A DNA stretch of 64,000 nt from Candidatus Accumulibacter conexus. GTDB lineage: Bacteria; Pseudomonadota; Gammaproteobacteria; Burkholderiales; Rhodocyclaceae. The stretch spans positions 1 through 64,000 of the forward strand of contig JAGFNJ010000024.1 in assembly GCA_017592775.1 (NCBI GenBank). The letters are read 5' to 3'. Positions 1 to 7,888 of the stretch are shown here, piece after piece. Within the stretch, counting starts at the first letter, position 1; each line of letters begins with the position of its first letter. The notes under the pieces are model-generated. The model saw nothing but the letters and a program-made list of their open reading frames with translations. It made no database searches and had not been told where the DNA came from. The translations under genes were made by a program, and so were the position numbers.

Positions 1-2
1 TC

Positions 3-305
3 AAGTTCGTCGCCAGCCCGCGCCACGCCGACATGCTGCTGGTCACCGGACCGGTTTCGCGGAACATGGAAGAGGCCCTGCGCCGAACCTACGAGGCCAC
101 GCCGGCGCCCAAGCTGGTGGTTGCGGTTGGCGATTGCGGTTGTGACGGCGGGCTCTTCGGCGCGAGCTACGCGAGCTGCGGGCGCGTCGCCAACGTCATT
201 CCGGTCGACTTCGCCGTGGCCGGTTGCCCACCACCACCGATCGAGATCCTGCGCGGGATTCTGGCGGCGGTGCGACGATGTCGAACCTCGCGAGGATCGA
301 GATGA
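3..305 (+). CDS. NuoB/HyfI-like [4Fe-4S] subunit, 3' fragment
   Basis: C-terminal 100 residues of a 20-kDa iron-sulphur subunit of the complex I / group 4 [NiFe]-hydrogenase superfamily; the 5' end lies outside the window and the frame is open to its edge. Two of the cysteines that normally bind the N2-type cluster are visible, in VGDCGCDGG and GCPPPP. The GCPPPP form instead of NuoB's GCPPRPE, and the text around FGASYASC and VIPVDFAVAGC, fit HycG/HyfI/MbhJ-type hydrogenase-like subunits better than housekeeping NuoB. This protein normally sits in the hydrophilic arm next to the large catalytic subunit. The gene is convergent with the modC end of the large operon, so it is not cotranscribed with it. 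Family assignment is good; hydrogenase versus other oxidoreductase is open. Confidence 0.75.
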   Translation, partial: KFVASPRHADMLLVTGPVSRNMEEALRRTYEATPAPKLVVAVGDCGCDGGLFGASYASCGRVANVIPVDFAVAGCPPPPIEILRGILAAVRRCRTSRGSR

Positions 306-600
306 CTTGGCCGATCCCGACGAGGGACACTGCCCGCATCGGGAAAGCCCCCCGGGCTCTGCCGGGGGGATGGTTGCCTTTTGGAGTCCTTGTTCGTAGG
401 TTCGATGATGTTTTCTCAGAAAGAATTTGCCTTCGCCAAGATGTGCGCGGTGGACAGCCTCCAGTTGAGGCTTGCCAAGCGCAAGCCCTGGCCGGTCAGG
501 CAAGAAGATCAACGCTGCAGAGCCCTCCATCGGGCGCGTCGCGACGGATCTCCGACATCTCTTCCCCGTAACGGAATGCTTTGTCCGGGCACGGTACCGC
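306..600. other. gap with no supported gene
   Basis: This 295-bp stretch separates two convergent transcription units and holds a strong hairpin at 348-369. From about 370 to 600 the base composition is less GC-rich than the flanks and no reading frame looks coding; the overlapping short frames disagree and match nothing recognisable. It may include a decayed mobile-element end, but no transposase or inverted terminal pair is visible. Confidence 0.5.
348..369. terminator. GC-rich hairpin between convergent genes
   Basis: Perfect 8-bp stem CCCCCCGG / CCGGGGGG with the 6-nt loop GCTCTG, lying 43 bp after the stop of the hydrogenase-like gene. The + strand continues with a short T run (CCTTTT) about 10 nt later, so it is not a canonical intrinsic terminator. 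Its place between convergent genes makes a terminator role plausible; it could also be a repeat-element end. Confidence 0.4.
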
Positions 601-1737
601 TCATGGGGAGTGCCCCTTGCCGGACGTTCCCGCCTGCCCGGCAATCGCCACATCGCCGGGCAGCAGGCGGATCGCCGACTTCTGCAGTTGCAGCGGCACA
701 CTGGCGCCGGGGACGATTCCCCGCCGCTGCGCGACGGCGGCGCCGATGGCGAAGTTCAATGTCGCCTCGCGGCGGCCGTCGACGCGGGCGCTGACGGTGG
801 CGTGTCCGCGCCAGGCGAGGCGCTCGCTGACGACCGCGGTGACGGTGTTCTCGCGTTCGCTCTGATGCTCGCGGACGAGGATCACTGCCGCCTCGGGGAC
901 CAGCCAGGAGACCGTCTCGCCGACTGCGAAAGCAGGCTGATGCGACGCCAGCAACGGCCGCCCGAGCCACTCGATGCGCGTCGTGTCGGCCGCCGGCAGA
1001 TGCTGCAGCACCTTGCCCTCGAACAGGTTCGGCTGGTCGGTGAGGCGGGCGACGAGGGCGCTTGCCGGCTGCGCCAGCATCGCCTCGGGGGTGGCGGTCT
1101 GCAGCGTGCGGCCATGGTGCAGGACCGTCATGCGGTCGGCGAGCAGGCTGGCCTCTTCGAGGTCGTGCGTCACGAGGACGATCGGGATCGCCAGCGAGCG
1201 CCGCAGGTCGATGAGCTGGCGCAGCAGCTTGCGCCGCGTCACTTGGTCGACCGCCGAAAAGGGTTCGTCGAGCAGCAGCACCTGCGGCTCGCGCGCCAGC
1301 GCGCGGGCGAGGGCGACGCGCTGCTGCTGGCCGCCGGAAAGTTCGGCCGGGCGGCGGTCGTCGAAGCCGTCGAGATTGCAGCGCGCCAGCCAGTGGCGGG
1401 CGCGTGCCGCACGTTGTGCCGGCGGCAGATGGCCGATCGCCTGCACGACATTGGCGAGCGCGCTCAGGTGCGGGAAGAGCGCGTAATGCTGGAAGACGAA
1501 ACCGACGCGGCGCTGCTGTGGCGGGACGTCGATGCCGCGGGCGGCGTCGAACCAGGTCTCGTCGGCGCAGCGGACGTGGCCGGCTGCCGGCCGGTGCAGG
1601 CCGGCGAGGCAGCGCAGGATCGTCGATTTGCCGCTGCCGGAGGGACCGACGAGCGCCAGCAGTTCGCCGCTCGCGCAGGCGATTTCGGCGGCGAGCGGGA
1701 TCGGCGCCGTCTGCTCGAGGCGGGCGCTGAGCGTCAT
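601..1737 (-). CDS. modC: Molybdate ABC transporter ATP-binding protein ModC
   Basis: 378-aa ABC ATPase that energises molybdate import from the cytoplasmic face. Visible motifs are Walker A GPSGSGKST, the Q-loop in FVFQHYALFP, signature LSGGQQQRVALARAL, Walker B VLLLDEPF and switch VTHDLEEA. A C-terminal MOP/TOBE-type oxyanion-sensing domain follows (about residues 290-370), as in ModC. The start is the ATG at 1737, chosen because it overlaps the modB stop as ATGA; an open frame continues further upstream but only as a shadow of modB. It is the last of ten closely packed genes. Sulfate/thiosulfate CysA is the nearest alternative, but the ModA and ModB neighbours settle it. Confidence 0.9.
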   Translation of the reverse strand: MTLSARLEQTAPIPLAAEIACASGELLALVGPSGSGKSTILRCLAGLHRPAAGHVRCADETWFDAARGIDVPPQQRRVGFVFQHYALFPHLSALANVVQAIGHLPPAQRAARARHWLARCNLDGFDDRRPAELSGGQQQRVALARALAREPQVLLLDEPFSAVDQVTRRKLLRQLIDLRRSLAIPIVLVTHDLEEASLLADRMTVLHHGRTLQTATPEAMLAQPASALVARLTDQPNLFEGKVLQHLPAADTTRIEWLGRPLLASHQPAFAVGETVSWLVPEAAVILVREHQSERENTVTAVVSERLAWRGHATVSARVDGRREATLNFAIGAAVAQRRGIVPGASVPLQLQKSAIRLLPGDVAIAGQAGTSGKGHSP

Positions 1738-2396
1738 CGCCGCAGCACCGACCGGCCCAGCCGGCTGACGACGATCACGGCGACGAAGGACAGCGCCAGC
1801 AGCAGTGCCGACATCCCCGCCGCCGCCGCATCGTTGAACGCCTGCGCCTGATCGTAGATGGCGATGGCGATGGTCCTCGTCTCGCCCGGCAGGCTGCCGC
1901 CGACCATCAGCACGACGCCGAACTCGCCGAGGGTGTGGGCGAAGCTCAGCGCCAGCGCGGCGGCCATTCCTGGCCAGGCGAGCGGCAGCTCGATGCGCAG
2001 GAAGGTCTGCCAGCGCGACAGGCCGGAAACCCACGCCGCCTCGCGCAGCTCGCGCGGAATCGCCGCGAAGCTGCGCTGCATCGGTTGCACGGCGAATGGC
2101 AGGTTGACGATCAGCGAGGCGACGAGCAGGCCGTCGAAGCTGAAGACCAGTTGGCGGCCGGTCAGCGCGTGGTAGGCCTGGCCGAGCGGCGAGGCGCCGC
2201 CGAGGCCGAGCAGCAGGTAGTAGCCGAGGACCGTCGGTGGCAGCACCAGCGGCAGCAGGATCGCCGCTTCGAGCACCGCGCGGCCGCGCCAGGCCGACCA
2301 CGCCAGCAGGCGTGCCAGCCAGGCGGCCGGCGGCAGCAGCAGCAGCGAGGTGGCTGCGGCGAGTTGCAGCGACAGCGAGAGCGCCTGCCAGTCCAT
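1734..2396 (-). CDS. modB: Molybdate ABC transporter permease ModB
   Basis: 220-aa inner-membrane permease, the usual ModB length, with about five or six transmembrane segments. The cytoplasmic EAA-type loop that docks ModC is visible as ELREAAWVSGLSRWQTFLRI (about residues 137-156). HTLGEFGVVLMVGG near residue 175 is typical of the molybdate/sulfate permease family. It passes molybdate delivered by periplasmic ModA to the cytosol. The gene starts 6 nt after the modA stop and its stop overlaps the modC start, so the three genes should be translated together. Tungstate is a possible alternative substrate. Confidence 0.92.
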   Translation of the reverse strand: MDWQALSLSLQLAAATSLLLLPPAAWLARLLAWSAWRGRAVLEAAILLPLVLPPTVLGYYLLLGLGGASPLGQAYHALTGRQLVFSFDGLLVASLIVNLPFAVQPMQRSFAAIPRELREAAWVSGLSRWQTFLRIELPLAWPGMAAALALSFAHTLGEFGVVLMVGGSLPGETRTIAIAIYDQAQAFNDAAAAGMSALLLALSFVAVIVVSRLGRSVLRR

Positions 2397-2402
2397 TGTC
2401 GC

Positions 2403-3179
2403 TCAGTCGTCCGGCAGCGCGAAACCATGGCGCTCGAAGACGGCGCGCGCCGACGGTTGCTGCAGGTAGTCGTAGAAGCGCCGTGCCTCGGCCCCGGCGC
2501 GCTGCGTCAGCGCCATCCGCTGCCGCAGCGGCGGATGCCAGTCGGCGGGAATGAGCGCTGCCACGCTGCGTCTGGCCAGTTCCGGAGAACGAGCCAGCGA
2601 CCAGGCGACGATGCCGCCCTGTGCCGAGCCGCTGAGCGCGAACTGCGCCGCCTGCGCGACGTTCTCGCCGAACACCAGCCTGCCCTGCAACGGTTGCCAG
2701 AGACCCGCCCGTTCGAGGGCGGCGCGGGCGGCGCGGCCGTAGGGCGCATGCTCCGGGTTGGCGATCGCCAGCCGCTGCAGCTTGCCGGTGGCGAGCGCGC
2801 CGGCCAGCCCGCGCAGCTCGCCATCGGCCGCCACCGGCGATCCCCGCGGCAGCAGCAGCGCCAGGCGGCCGATCGCGTAGAGCCTGCCCTCGTCGCGCAG
2901 CAGCCGCTGGCGGGCGAGCTGGAAGATGTATTCCTCGTCGGCCGAGAGGAAGAGTTCGTAGGGCGCGCCCTGCGGGATCTGCCGCGCGAAGTGGCCCGAG
3001 GAACCGAAGGCGAGGACGACGTGGCCGCCATGCTCGCGCTCGAAGTTGGCGGCGATCTCGCTCAGGGCGAACTTGAGGTCGGCGGCGGCGGCGACGCTGG
3101 CCGCTGCCGCGCTGCCGGACAGCAGCAGCAGGCAAAATAGCAGAAGGCGCAGCAGGTTGCCGGACATCGCCTGCCTCAT
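2403..3179 (-). CDS. modA: Molybdate-binding periplasmic protein ModA
   Basis: 258-aa periplasmic solute-binding protein. An N-terminal signal peptide (LLRLLLFCLLLLSGSAAAA) is followed by the ModA core: AAADLKFAL, FGSSGHFARQI, APYELFLSAD, and PEHAPYGRAA, whose small polar residues contact the oxyanion in known ModA structures. The C-terminal end has the usual fold-closing segment around ARRFYDYLQQ. The start at 3179 is preferred because its ATG overlaps the upstream TGA as ATGA; an ATG 12 nt later would also fit. It captures molybdate or tungstate for ModBC. Its place behind two dehydrogenase-like genes and a Dab module, rather than beside molybdenum-cofactor genes, is unusual. Confidence 0.9.
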   Translation of the reverse strand: MRQAMSGNLLRLLLFCLLLLSGSAAAASVAAAADLKFALSEIAANFEREHGGHVVLAFGSSGHFARQIPQGAPYELFLSADEEYIFQLARQRLLRDEGRLYAIGRLALLLPRGSPVAADGELRGLAGALATGKLQRLAIANPEHAPYGRAARAALERAGLWQPLQGRLVFGENVAQAAQFALSGSAQGGIVAWSLARSPELARRSVAALIPADWHPPLRQRMALTQRAGAEARRFYDYLQQPSARAVFERHGFALPDD

Positions 3180-4132
3180 GCCACCCGGTTCTGCGGCTCG
3201 CCGCGGGCGAAAGCCTCGAGGTTGGTGGTGAGCTGGTCGGCGAGTGCCTGCATCGCCGGTTGGCTGGCCCAGGCGACGTGCGGCGTCAGCAGGAAGTTCG
3301 GCAGTGCCAGCAGTTCCGCCGTCAGCAGCGGGTTGCCGGCGGTGGGCGGCTCGACGCTGAGGACATCGAAGCCGGCACCGGCGATGTCGCCCTGGCGCAG
3401 CGCGGCGAGCAGCGCCGCCTCGTCGACCAGGCCGCCGCGCGCGGTGTTGAGCAGCAGCGCCGAGCGTTTCATCGCCTGCAGCTCGTCGGCGCCGATCAGG
3501 TTGCGCGTTCCGGCGCTCAGCGGGCAGTGGAGCGAGATCACGTCCGCCTCGCGCAGGACCTGCGCGAACGGCGTGTAGCCCGGCCGCAGCGTCGCTGCGC
3601 CCTTGCGCTCGCTGCGCAGCACGCGCATGCCGAAAGCCTCGGCAAGGCGGGCGACGCCGCTGCCGAGGCTGCCGCTGCCGATGATCGCCAGCGTCGCACC
3701 AAAGAGGTCGCGAATCGGATGGTCGAAGAAGCAGAACTGCTCGGCGCGCTGCCATCTGCCGGCGGCGACGGACTGCCGGTAGGCGACGAGGTTGCGCGAC
3801 AGCGCCAGCAGCAGCGCGAAGACATGCTCGGGAACCGTATGCACGGCATAGCCGCGGATGTTCGTGACGACGATGCCGCGCGCCCGACAGGCGTCGAGGT
3901 CCACGTTGTTGGTGCCGGTGGCGGCGACGGCGATCATCTGCAGTGCCGGCAGCGCGGCGATCAGTCCGGCGTCGAGCTGCAGCTTGTTGACGATGGCGAT
4001 GGTGGCGTCCGCCAGTCGTTCGCCGACCTCTGCCTGCTGCGTGCAGGGATGCTCCAGCCAGTGATGCGGGAACGCCGGCCGGCGGACATCGGCGACGATC
4101 GACTCGCGCTCGAGATAGACGATGCGGTGCAT
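3176..4132 (-). CDS. D-2-hydroxyacid dehydrogenase (hydroxypyruvate/glycerate type)
   Basis: 318-aa cytosolic NAD(P)-dependent 2-hydroxyacid dehydrogenase. The N-terminal catalytic half is followed by a Rossmann NAD domain with GSGSLGSG at 152-159. The catalytic triad of the family is complete: Arg232 in NTARGG, Glu261 in FDVLSVEPP and His285 in TPHVAW. The HVAW context resembles the HprA/glycerate dehydrogenase branch, so hydroxypyruvate or glyoxylate reduction is likely, but substrate cannot be fixed from sequence. It starts 3 nt after the ALDH-like gene and its stop overlaps the modA start. If the operon handles inorganic carbon, a role in 2-phosphoglycolate or glyoxylate metabolism is conceivable; that is inference. 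Confidence 0.88.
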   Translation of the reverse strand: MHRIVYLERESIVADVRRPAFPHHWLEHPCTQQAEVGERLADATIAIVNKLQLDAGLIAALPALQMIAVAATGTNNVDLDACRARGIVVTNIRGYAVHTVPEHVFALLLALSRNLVAYRQSVAAGRWQRAEQFCFFDHPIRDLFGATLAIIGSGSLGSGVARLAEAFGMRVLRSERKGAATLRPGYTPFAQVLREADVISLHCPLSAGTRNLIGADELQAMKRSALLLNTARGGLVDEAALLAALRQGDIAGAGFDVLSVEPPTAGNPLLTAELLALPNFLLTPHVAWASQPAMQALADQLTTNLEAFARGEPQNRVA

Positions 4133-4135
4133 GGC

Positions 4136-4840
4136 TCAGTCCGCGAGCTGCCGGCCGTGGCGGCCGGCGACCTCGGCGACCCGCTTCGCCAGTTCCGGTT
4201 CGCCGGCAAACAGCAGCCGGCCGAGCGCGGGGGCGGCACAAAGACCTTCGATCGCCTCCAGGTCGCCGTGCAGGACGTTGAAGGCGCCAGCCGGAAAGCC
4301 GCTCTGCGCCATCAGCTCGGCCAGCGCGACGGCGGCCGACGGGGCTTTCGGACTTGGTTTGGCGACCACCGTCGAGCCAGCCAGCAGCGTCGGAACCGCT
4401 CGCTGCAGCAGGCCCGCCAGCGGCGCCCGGTCGTCGCAGACGATGGCGACGACGCCGCCGTCGCTGGCCACCGCCGCTTCGTCGGCGGCGTTGCGCAGCA
4501 GACGCAGCGCCGCCTCCACCTCGGCTGCGGCGGTAGCGTCTTCCTGGCCGCTCTCTTCGGCGATCAGGCCGGCAAAATGGCTGCCGTAGCCCGCCAGCGC
4601 ATCGGCCAGTGTCGCCAGCAGGCGCGCGCGCTCACCCACGGCGAGCGACCGCCACGCCGGCAACGCCGCGGCGGCGGCGTCGACCGCGGTCGACGCCTGG
4701 CTGGCGCCGCACAGCGGCGTCCGCCGCCGAATCAGGCCGCTGCGCGCGTCGCGGACGTCGAAAAACGCCGGCGCCATGGTCAGGAAGGCATGGCCGTTGA
4801 TCCACAACGGAACGGCCAGGATGTCGTCGGTGTCTTTCAT
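4136..4840 (-). CDS. Half-length aldehyde dehydrogenase-like protein lacking the catalytic domain
   Basis: 234-aa protein matching only the N-terminal, NAD-binding half of the aldehyde dehydrogenase superfamily (usual length about 480 aa). Recognisable are the N-terminal WINGHAF segment and the cofactor region VAKPSPKAPSAAVALAEL...SGFPAGAFNVLHGD. The catalytic cysteine loop (GQxC) and the general-base glutamate (ELGG) are missing, and the reading frame ends cleanly 3 nt before the next gene start. It therefore cannot be a standard aldehyde dehydrogenase. It may be a regulatory or structural dinucleotide-binding protein, or a truncation that has become fixed. Coding is supported by tight operon packing; function is unknown. 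Confidence 0.7.
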   Translation of the reverse strand: MKDTDDILAVPLWINGHAFLTMAPAFFDVRDARSGLIRRRTPLCGASQASTAVDAAAAALPAWRSLAVGERARLLATLADALAGYGSHFAGLIAEESGQEDATAAAEVEAALRLLRNAADEAAVASDGGVVAIVCDDRAPLAGLLQRAVPTLLAGSTVVAKPSPKAPSAAVALAELMAQSGFPAGAFNVLHGDLEAIEGLCAAPALGRLLFAGEPELAKRVAEVAGRHGRQLAD

Positions 4841-4896
4841 CAGGTTCCTCGCAAAGAGATCGGTGGCGTGGCTGTCGCGCGTCGGGAAACTGCGGC

Positions 4897-6393
4897 TCAG
4901 AGCCCGGCAAGTGCCGCCACCCAGGCCTCGGCGGCTGGTCGCAGCAGCTCGAGGAGCGGCATCGGGTACACGCCGATGCCGAGGATCAGCGTCGCCGGCA
5001 CGAGCAGCAGCGCCATCTCGCGCGGCAGCAGATCGTCGGCGGCCGCCACTTCCGGTCCGTTCGCCGGCCCGAAGAAAGCCTGCCGGAACGGCGACAGGAA
5101 AGCAGCGGCGGCGAGCACCATGCCGAACAGCGCAGCGAGGCCGGCGCCGGTGTGGTCATGCAGCGCAGCGACGATGATCAGCAGCTCGCCCGGGAAGCCG
5201 CTGGTCCCCGGCAGGCCGATGCCGGCGAGGCCGAAGAGCAGGAAGAAGGCGCCGAGTCGGGGCATGCTGCGCAGGGCGCCGCCGAGTTGCGCGACGTCGG
5301 TCGAGCCCGTCCGCCGCTGCAGGAACGACAGGACCAGGAAGGCGCCGCCACCGGCGAGGCTGAAGTTGAGCAACTGCAGCAGGACCCCCTGCAGTCCGTA
5401 CACCGAGAACGACGCCAGGCCGAGCAGCACCAGACCGACGTGGGCCAGACTCGAGTAGGCCAGCATGCCGCGCAGATTGCTGTGCACCAGCGCGGCGACA
5501 CCGCCATAGAGGATCGCCACGGTGCCGAATCCGGCGAGCAACCAGTGCAGGTCGCGGGCGGCGATCGGCGCCAGCGGGATCGCCAGGCGGATCAGGCCGT
5601 AGGCGCCGAGTTTCAGTCCGACGAGGACGGCGGTCACCGCCACCGGCGCGCTGATCGCCAGCGGTGGCAGCCAGGTGTGCAGCGGCACCAGTGGCACCTT
5701 GGCGCCCAAGCCGAGCAGCAGGAGCAGGAAGACGAGGTACTGTCGCTGTTCCGACAGCGGCCTGGCGAGCAGCGTCGGTAGGTCGAACACCGGGGCAGCG
5801 TCGCCGGCGGGCGGGAAGGCGAGTGCCAGGAAGCCGAAGAGCAGCGGCACCCCACCCGCCAGCATGACGAGGAAATAGCGGACGGCGGCGCTCTGGCGGC
5901 CCGTGCCGATGCCCCACTGGCTGACGAGGAAGTAGAGCGGCGGCAGGGTGAACTCCCAGCAGAAGAAGAACAGGATCGTGTCGAGGGCACAGAAGACGCC
6001 GAGGGTCGCCGCTTCGAGGAGCAGCAGCATGGCGAAGTGGAAGCCCGGCGAGAGTGGCGACGCGGCGGCAGTCACCCGCCAGCCGGCGACGATCGCGCCA
6101 CAGAAGAGCAGCGCCGTTGCTGGCAGGAAGAGGAGCGACAGCCCGTCGACGCCGACCCGGTAGGCGATGCCGAGGTCGGCGATCCAGTCGACCGATTCGC
6201 ACAACTGGAAGTCGGGATCGGCACGATCGAAGACGCCGACGATCAGCAGCGAACAGAGCAGCGTCAGCAGGCTGCTGACGAAAGCGATGTGCTGCGCCAG
6301 CGGCGCCCGCCGCAGCAGTGCGCAGCCCAGCGCGCCGAGCAGCGGCAGCGCCAGCAGGGTGCTCAACAGCGGCCAGTGGGCGATCTCATTCAT
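4897..6393 (-). CDS. NuoM/MrpD-like proton-translocating membrane subunit (copy A)
   Basis: 498-aa polytopic membrane protein of the complex I / Mrp antiporter family, with about 14 helices. Residues needed for ion movement in NuoM are present: the TM5 glutamate in FFFCWEFTLPPLYFL, the TM7 lysine in LGAKVPLVPLHTWLP, the TM8 lysine in LVGLKLGAYGLIR and a TM12 glutamate in GLPGTSGFPGELLI. The start is taken at the ATG at 6393, which overlaps the previous stop by a few bases; an in-frame upstream start would add 12 residues. No nuo genes for the peripheral arm are in the operon, so it is a standalone antiporter-like subunit, probably partnering the DabA/DabB proteins encoded upstream. Confidence 0.85.
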   Translation of the reverse strand: MNEIAHWPLLSTLLALPLLGALGCALLRRAPLAQHIAFVSSLLTLLCSLLIVGVFDRADPDFQLCESVDWIADLGIAYRVGVDGLSLLFLPATALLFCGAIVAGWRVTAAASPLSPGFHFAMLLLLEAATLGVFCALDTILFFFCWEFTLPPLYFLVSQWGIGTGRQSAAVRYFLVMLAGGVPLLFGFLALAFPPAGDAAPVFDLPTLLARPLSEQRQYLVFLLLLLGLGAKVPLVPLHTWLPPLAISAPVAVTAVLVGLKLGAYGLIRLAIPLAPIAARDLHWLLAGFGTVAILYGGVAALVHSNLRGMLAYSSLAHVGLVLLGLASFSVYGLQGVLLQLLNFSLAGGGAFLVLSFLQRRTGSTDVAQLGGALRSMPRLGAFFLLFGLAGIGLPGTSGFPGELLIIVAALHDHTGAGLAALFGMVLAAAAFLSPFRQAFFGPANGPEVAAADDLLPREMALLLVPATLILGIGVYPMPLLELLRPAAEAWVAALAGL

Positions 6394-7888
6394 GCCGGAC
6401 GAAGTACTCTGCCAGTGCCGCGGTCGCACTGTCGGTCAGTTCGAGCCATGGTTGCGGATAGAAGCCGGCGGCGAGCAGCACGAGGAGCGTGGCGCCGCCA
6501 ACGAAGTACTCCATGCGGCTGGTGCGGGCGATGCGCGCCGCCGGCAGGTCGCGCGGCCGCGGCGCGAGGAAGGCGCGCTGGAAGGCCCAGAGCAGGAAGC
6601 CGGCGGCGGCGACGTTGCCGAGCGCCGTGGCGATCGTCGGCAGGGCGCCGAAGGTCTCGATCGATGCCTCGAGCACCAGATGCACGGCATCGAAGCCCGG
6701 TGTTCCCGGCATGCCGAGGATCGCCAGGCCACCGACCAGGAAGGCGACGGTGATGAAGGGGATGCGGTCGAAGAGGCCGCCGAGCCGGGCCAGCTCGGTG
6801 GTGCCGGTGCGGCGGTAGACGTAGCCGATCATCAGCAGCATCAGCGTCACCGCCAGGCCGAAGTTGACCGCCAGCAGCAGTGCGCCCTGCAATCCCGCGG
6901 GGTGCAGCGTGAACAGGCCGATGATGATCAGGCTGGTGTGGCTGACGACGGCAAAGGCCATCAGCCGGCGCAGATTGATCTGGCGAAAGGCGAGGATGGC
7001 GGCGAAGAAGACGCCGACCATGGCGAAGGCGACGACATAGGCCTGCCAGGTCATCACCGCTTCGGCGGTCAGCGGCAGCAGGAAGCGCGCCATGCCGTAG
7101 ATGCCGACCTTGACGCCGAGGAGCAGCACCGGGCCGACGGCGATCAGGCCGTAGCCGGCCGAGTTGGGGAGCCAGCCGTGCAGCGGAAACAGTGGCGTGC
7201 GGATGGCGAGGCCGTAGAACAGCAGGTAGAAGGCCACCGACTGGTACTTGCCGATCTGCGGCGTCTGCAGCAGGTCGAAGAGGTCGAAACTCCAGTGTCC
7301 ACCGAGCACGTCGACGTGGCTCCAGACGAGAACGACCGCACCGGCGACGAACAGGGCGCAGCCGAAGAACTGATACTGCAGGAAGCGCGACAGGGCGAGG
7401 TTCTCCTCGCTGGCCGACGCCCAGCGCCAGAGCAGGTAGGCGACGAGCGCCAGTTGCACCGCCGAGGCAGCGGCAAACCACAGCAGGTTCATCGTCGTCA
7501 GCATCGTCATTTGCGCGCTTTCGATCAGCAGCAGCACGCTGAGCAGGTGCACCGGCGAGATCTGCTGCCGCGCCATGCCGTAGAACGAAAGCAGGACGCC
7601 GAGCAGGGCGGTGAGCAGGATGAACAGCACGCTGATGCCGTCGGCGGCGGCGTGATAGGCCAGCAGGTCGAAGCGCTCGGCGAACTGCATGACGTTGCGC
7701 GAGACGTCGATGCGGGCATGCAGGTCGATGGCGACGACCAGTTCGCCGATCGCGAACAGGCGACCGAGGATCAGCGCCAGATCCTGCTCGCGCATCACCA
7801 GCAGCAGCAGGCCGCCGGCCAGTGGCAGCCATTGCAGCGTCGCCAGCAGCGGGTAGCCGGCCTGCGTCGCCCAGAAGATCTCGCTCAC
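6386..7888 (-). CDS. NuoM/N-like membrane subunit with degenerate ion-path residues (copy B)
   Basis: 500-aa polytopic membrane protein clearly related to NuoM, with the landmark TPLFPLHGWLP helix and LLGVKVGIYGMARF after it. It differs at positions that carry protons in NuoM. The TM5 region reads LLWFAAASAVQLALVAYLL with no glutamate. The TM7 lysine position is arginine (LAIRTPLFPLHGW). The TM12 GxxE position reads GFDAVHLV. Only the TM8 lysine remains. This suggests a structural or regulatory subunit, or a different ion path, rather than a standard antiporter. The start overlaps the DabB-like stop and its own stop overlaps copy A, so stoichiometric translation is likely. Confidence 0.82.
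   Translation of the reverse strand: MSEIFWATQAGYPLLATLQWLPLAGGLLLLVMREQDLALILGRLFAIGELVVAIDLHARIDVSRNVMQFAERFDLLAYHAAADGISVLFILLTALLGVLLSFYGMARQQISPVHLLSVLLLIESAQMTMLTTMNLLWFAAASAVQLALVAYLLWRWASASEENLALSRFLQYQFFGCALFVAGAVVLVWSHVDVLGGHWSFDLFDLLQTPQIGKYQSVAFYLLFYGLAIRTPLFPLHGWLPNSAGYGLIAVGPVLLLGVKVGIYGMARFLLPLTAEAVMTWQAYVVAFAMVGVFFAAILAFRQINLRRLMAFAVVSHTSLIIIGLFTLHPAGLQGALLLAVNFGLAVTLMLLMIGYVYRRTGTTELARLGGLFDRIPFITVAFLVGGLAILGMPGTPGFDAVHLVLEASIETFGALPTIATALGNVAAAGFLLWAFQRAFLAPRPRDLPAARIARTSRMEYFVGGATLLVLLAAGFYPQPWLELTDSATAALAEYFVRHE

Noticed and set aside
348-600. Insertion-sequence end left of modC
   Set aside because: Only one GC-rich palindrome is visible; no paired inverted repeat, target duplication or transposase fragment.
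601-3135. 844-aa - strand frame that joins modC to upstream sequence
   Set aside because: The part before the modC ATG is out of frame with modB and modA, which are clearly coding; modC starts at 1737.
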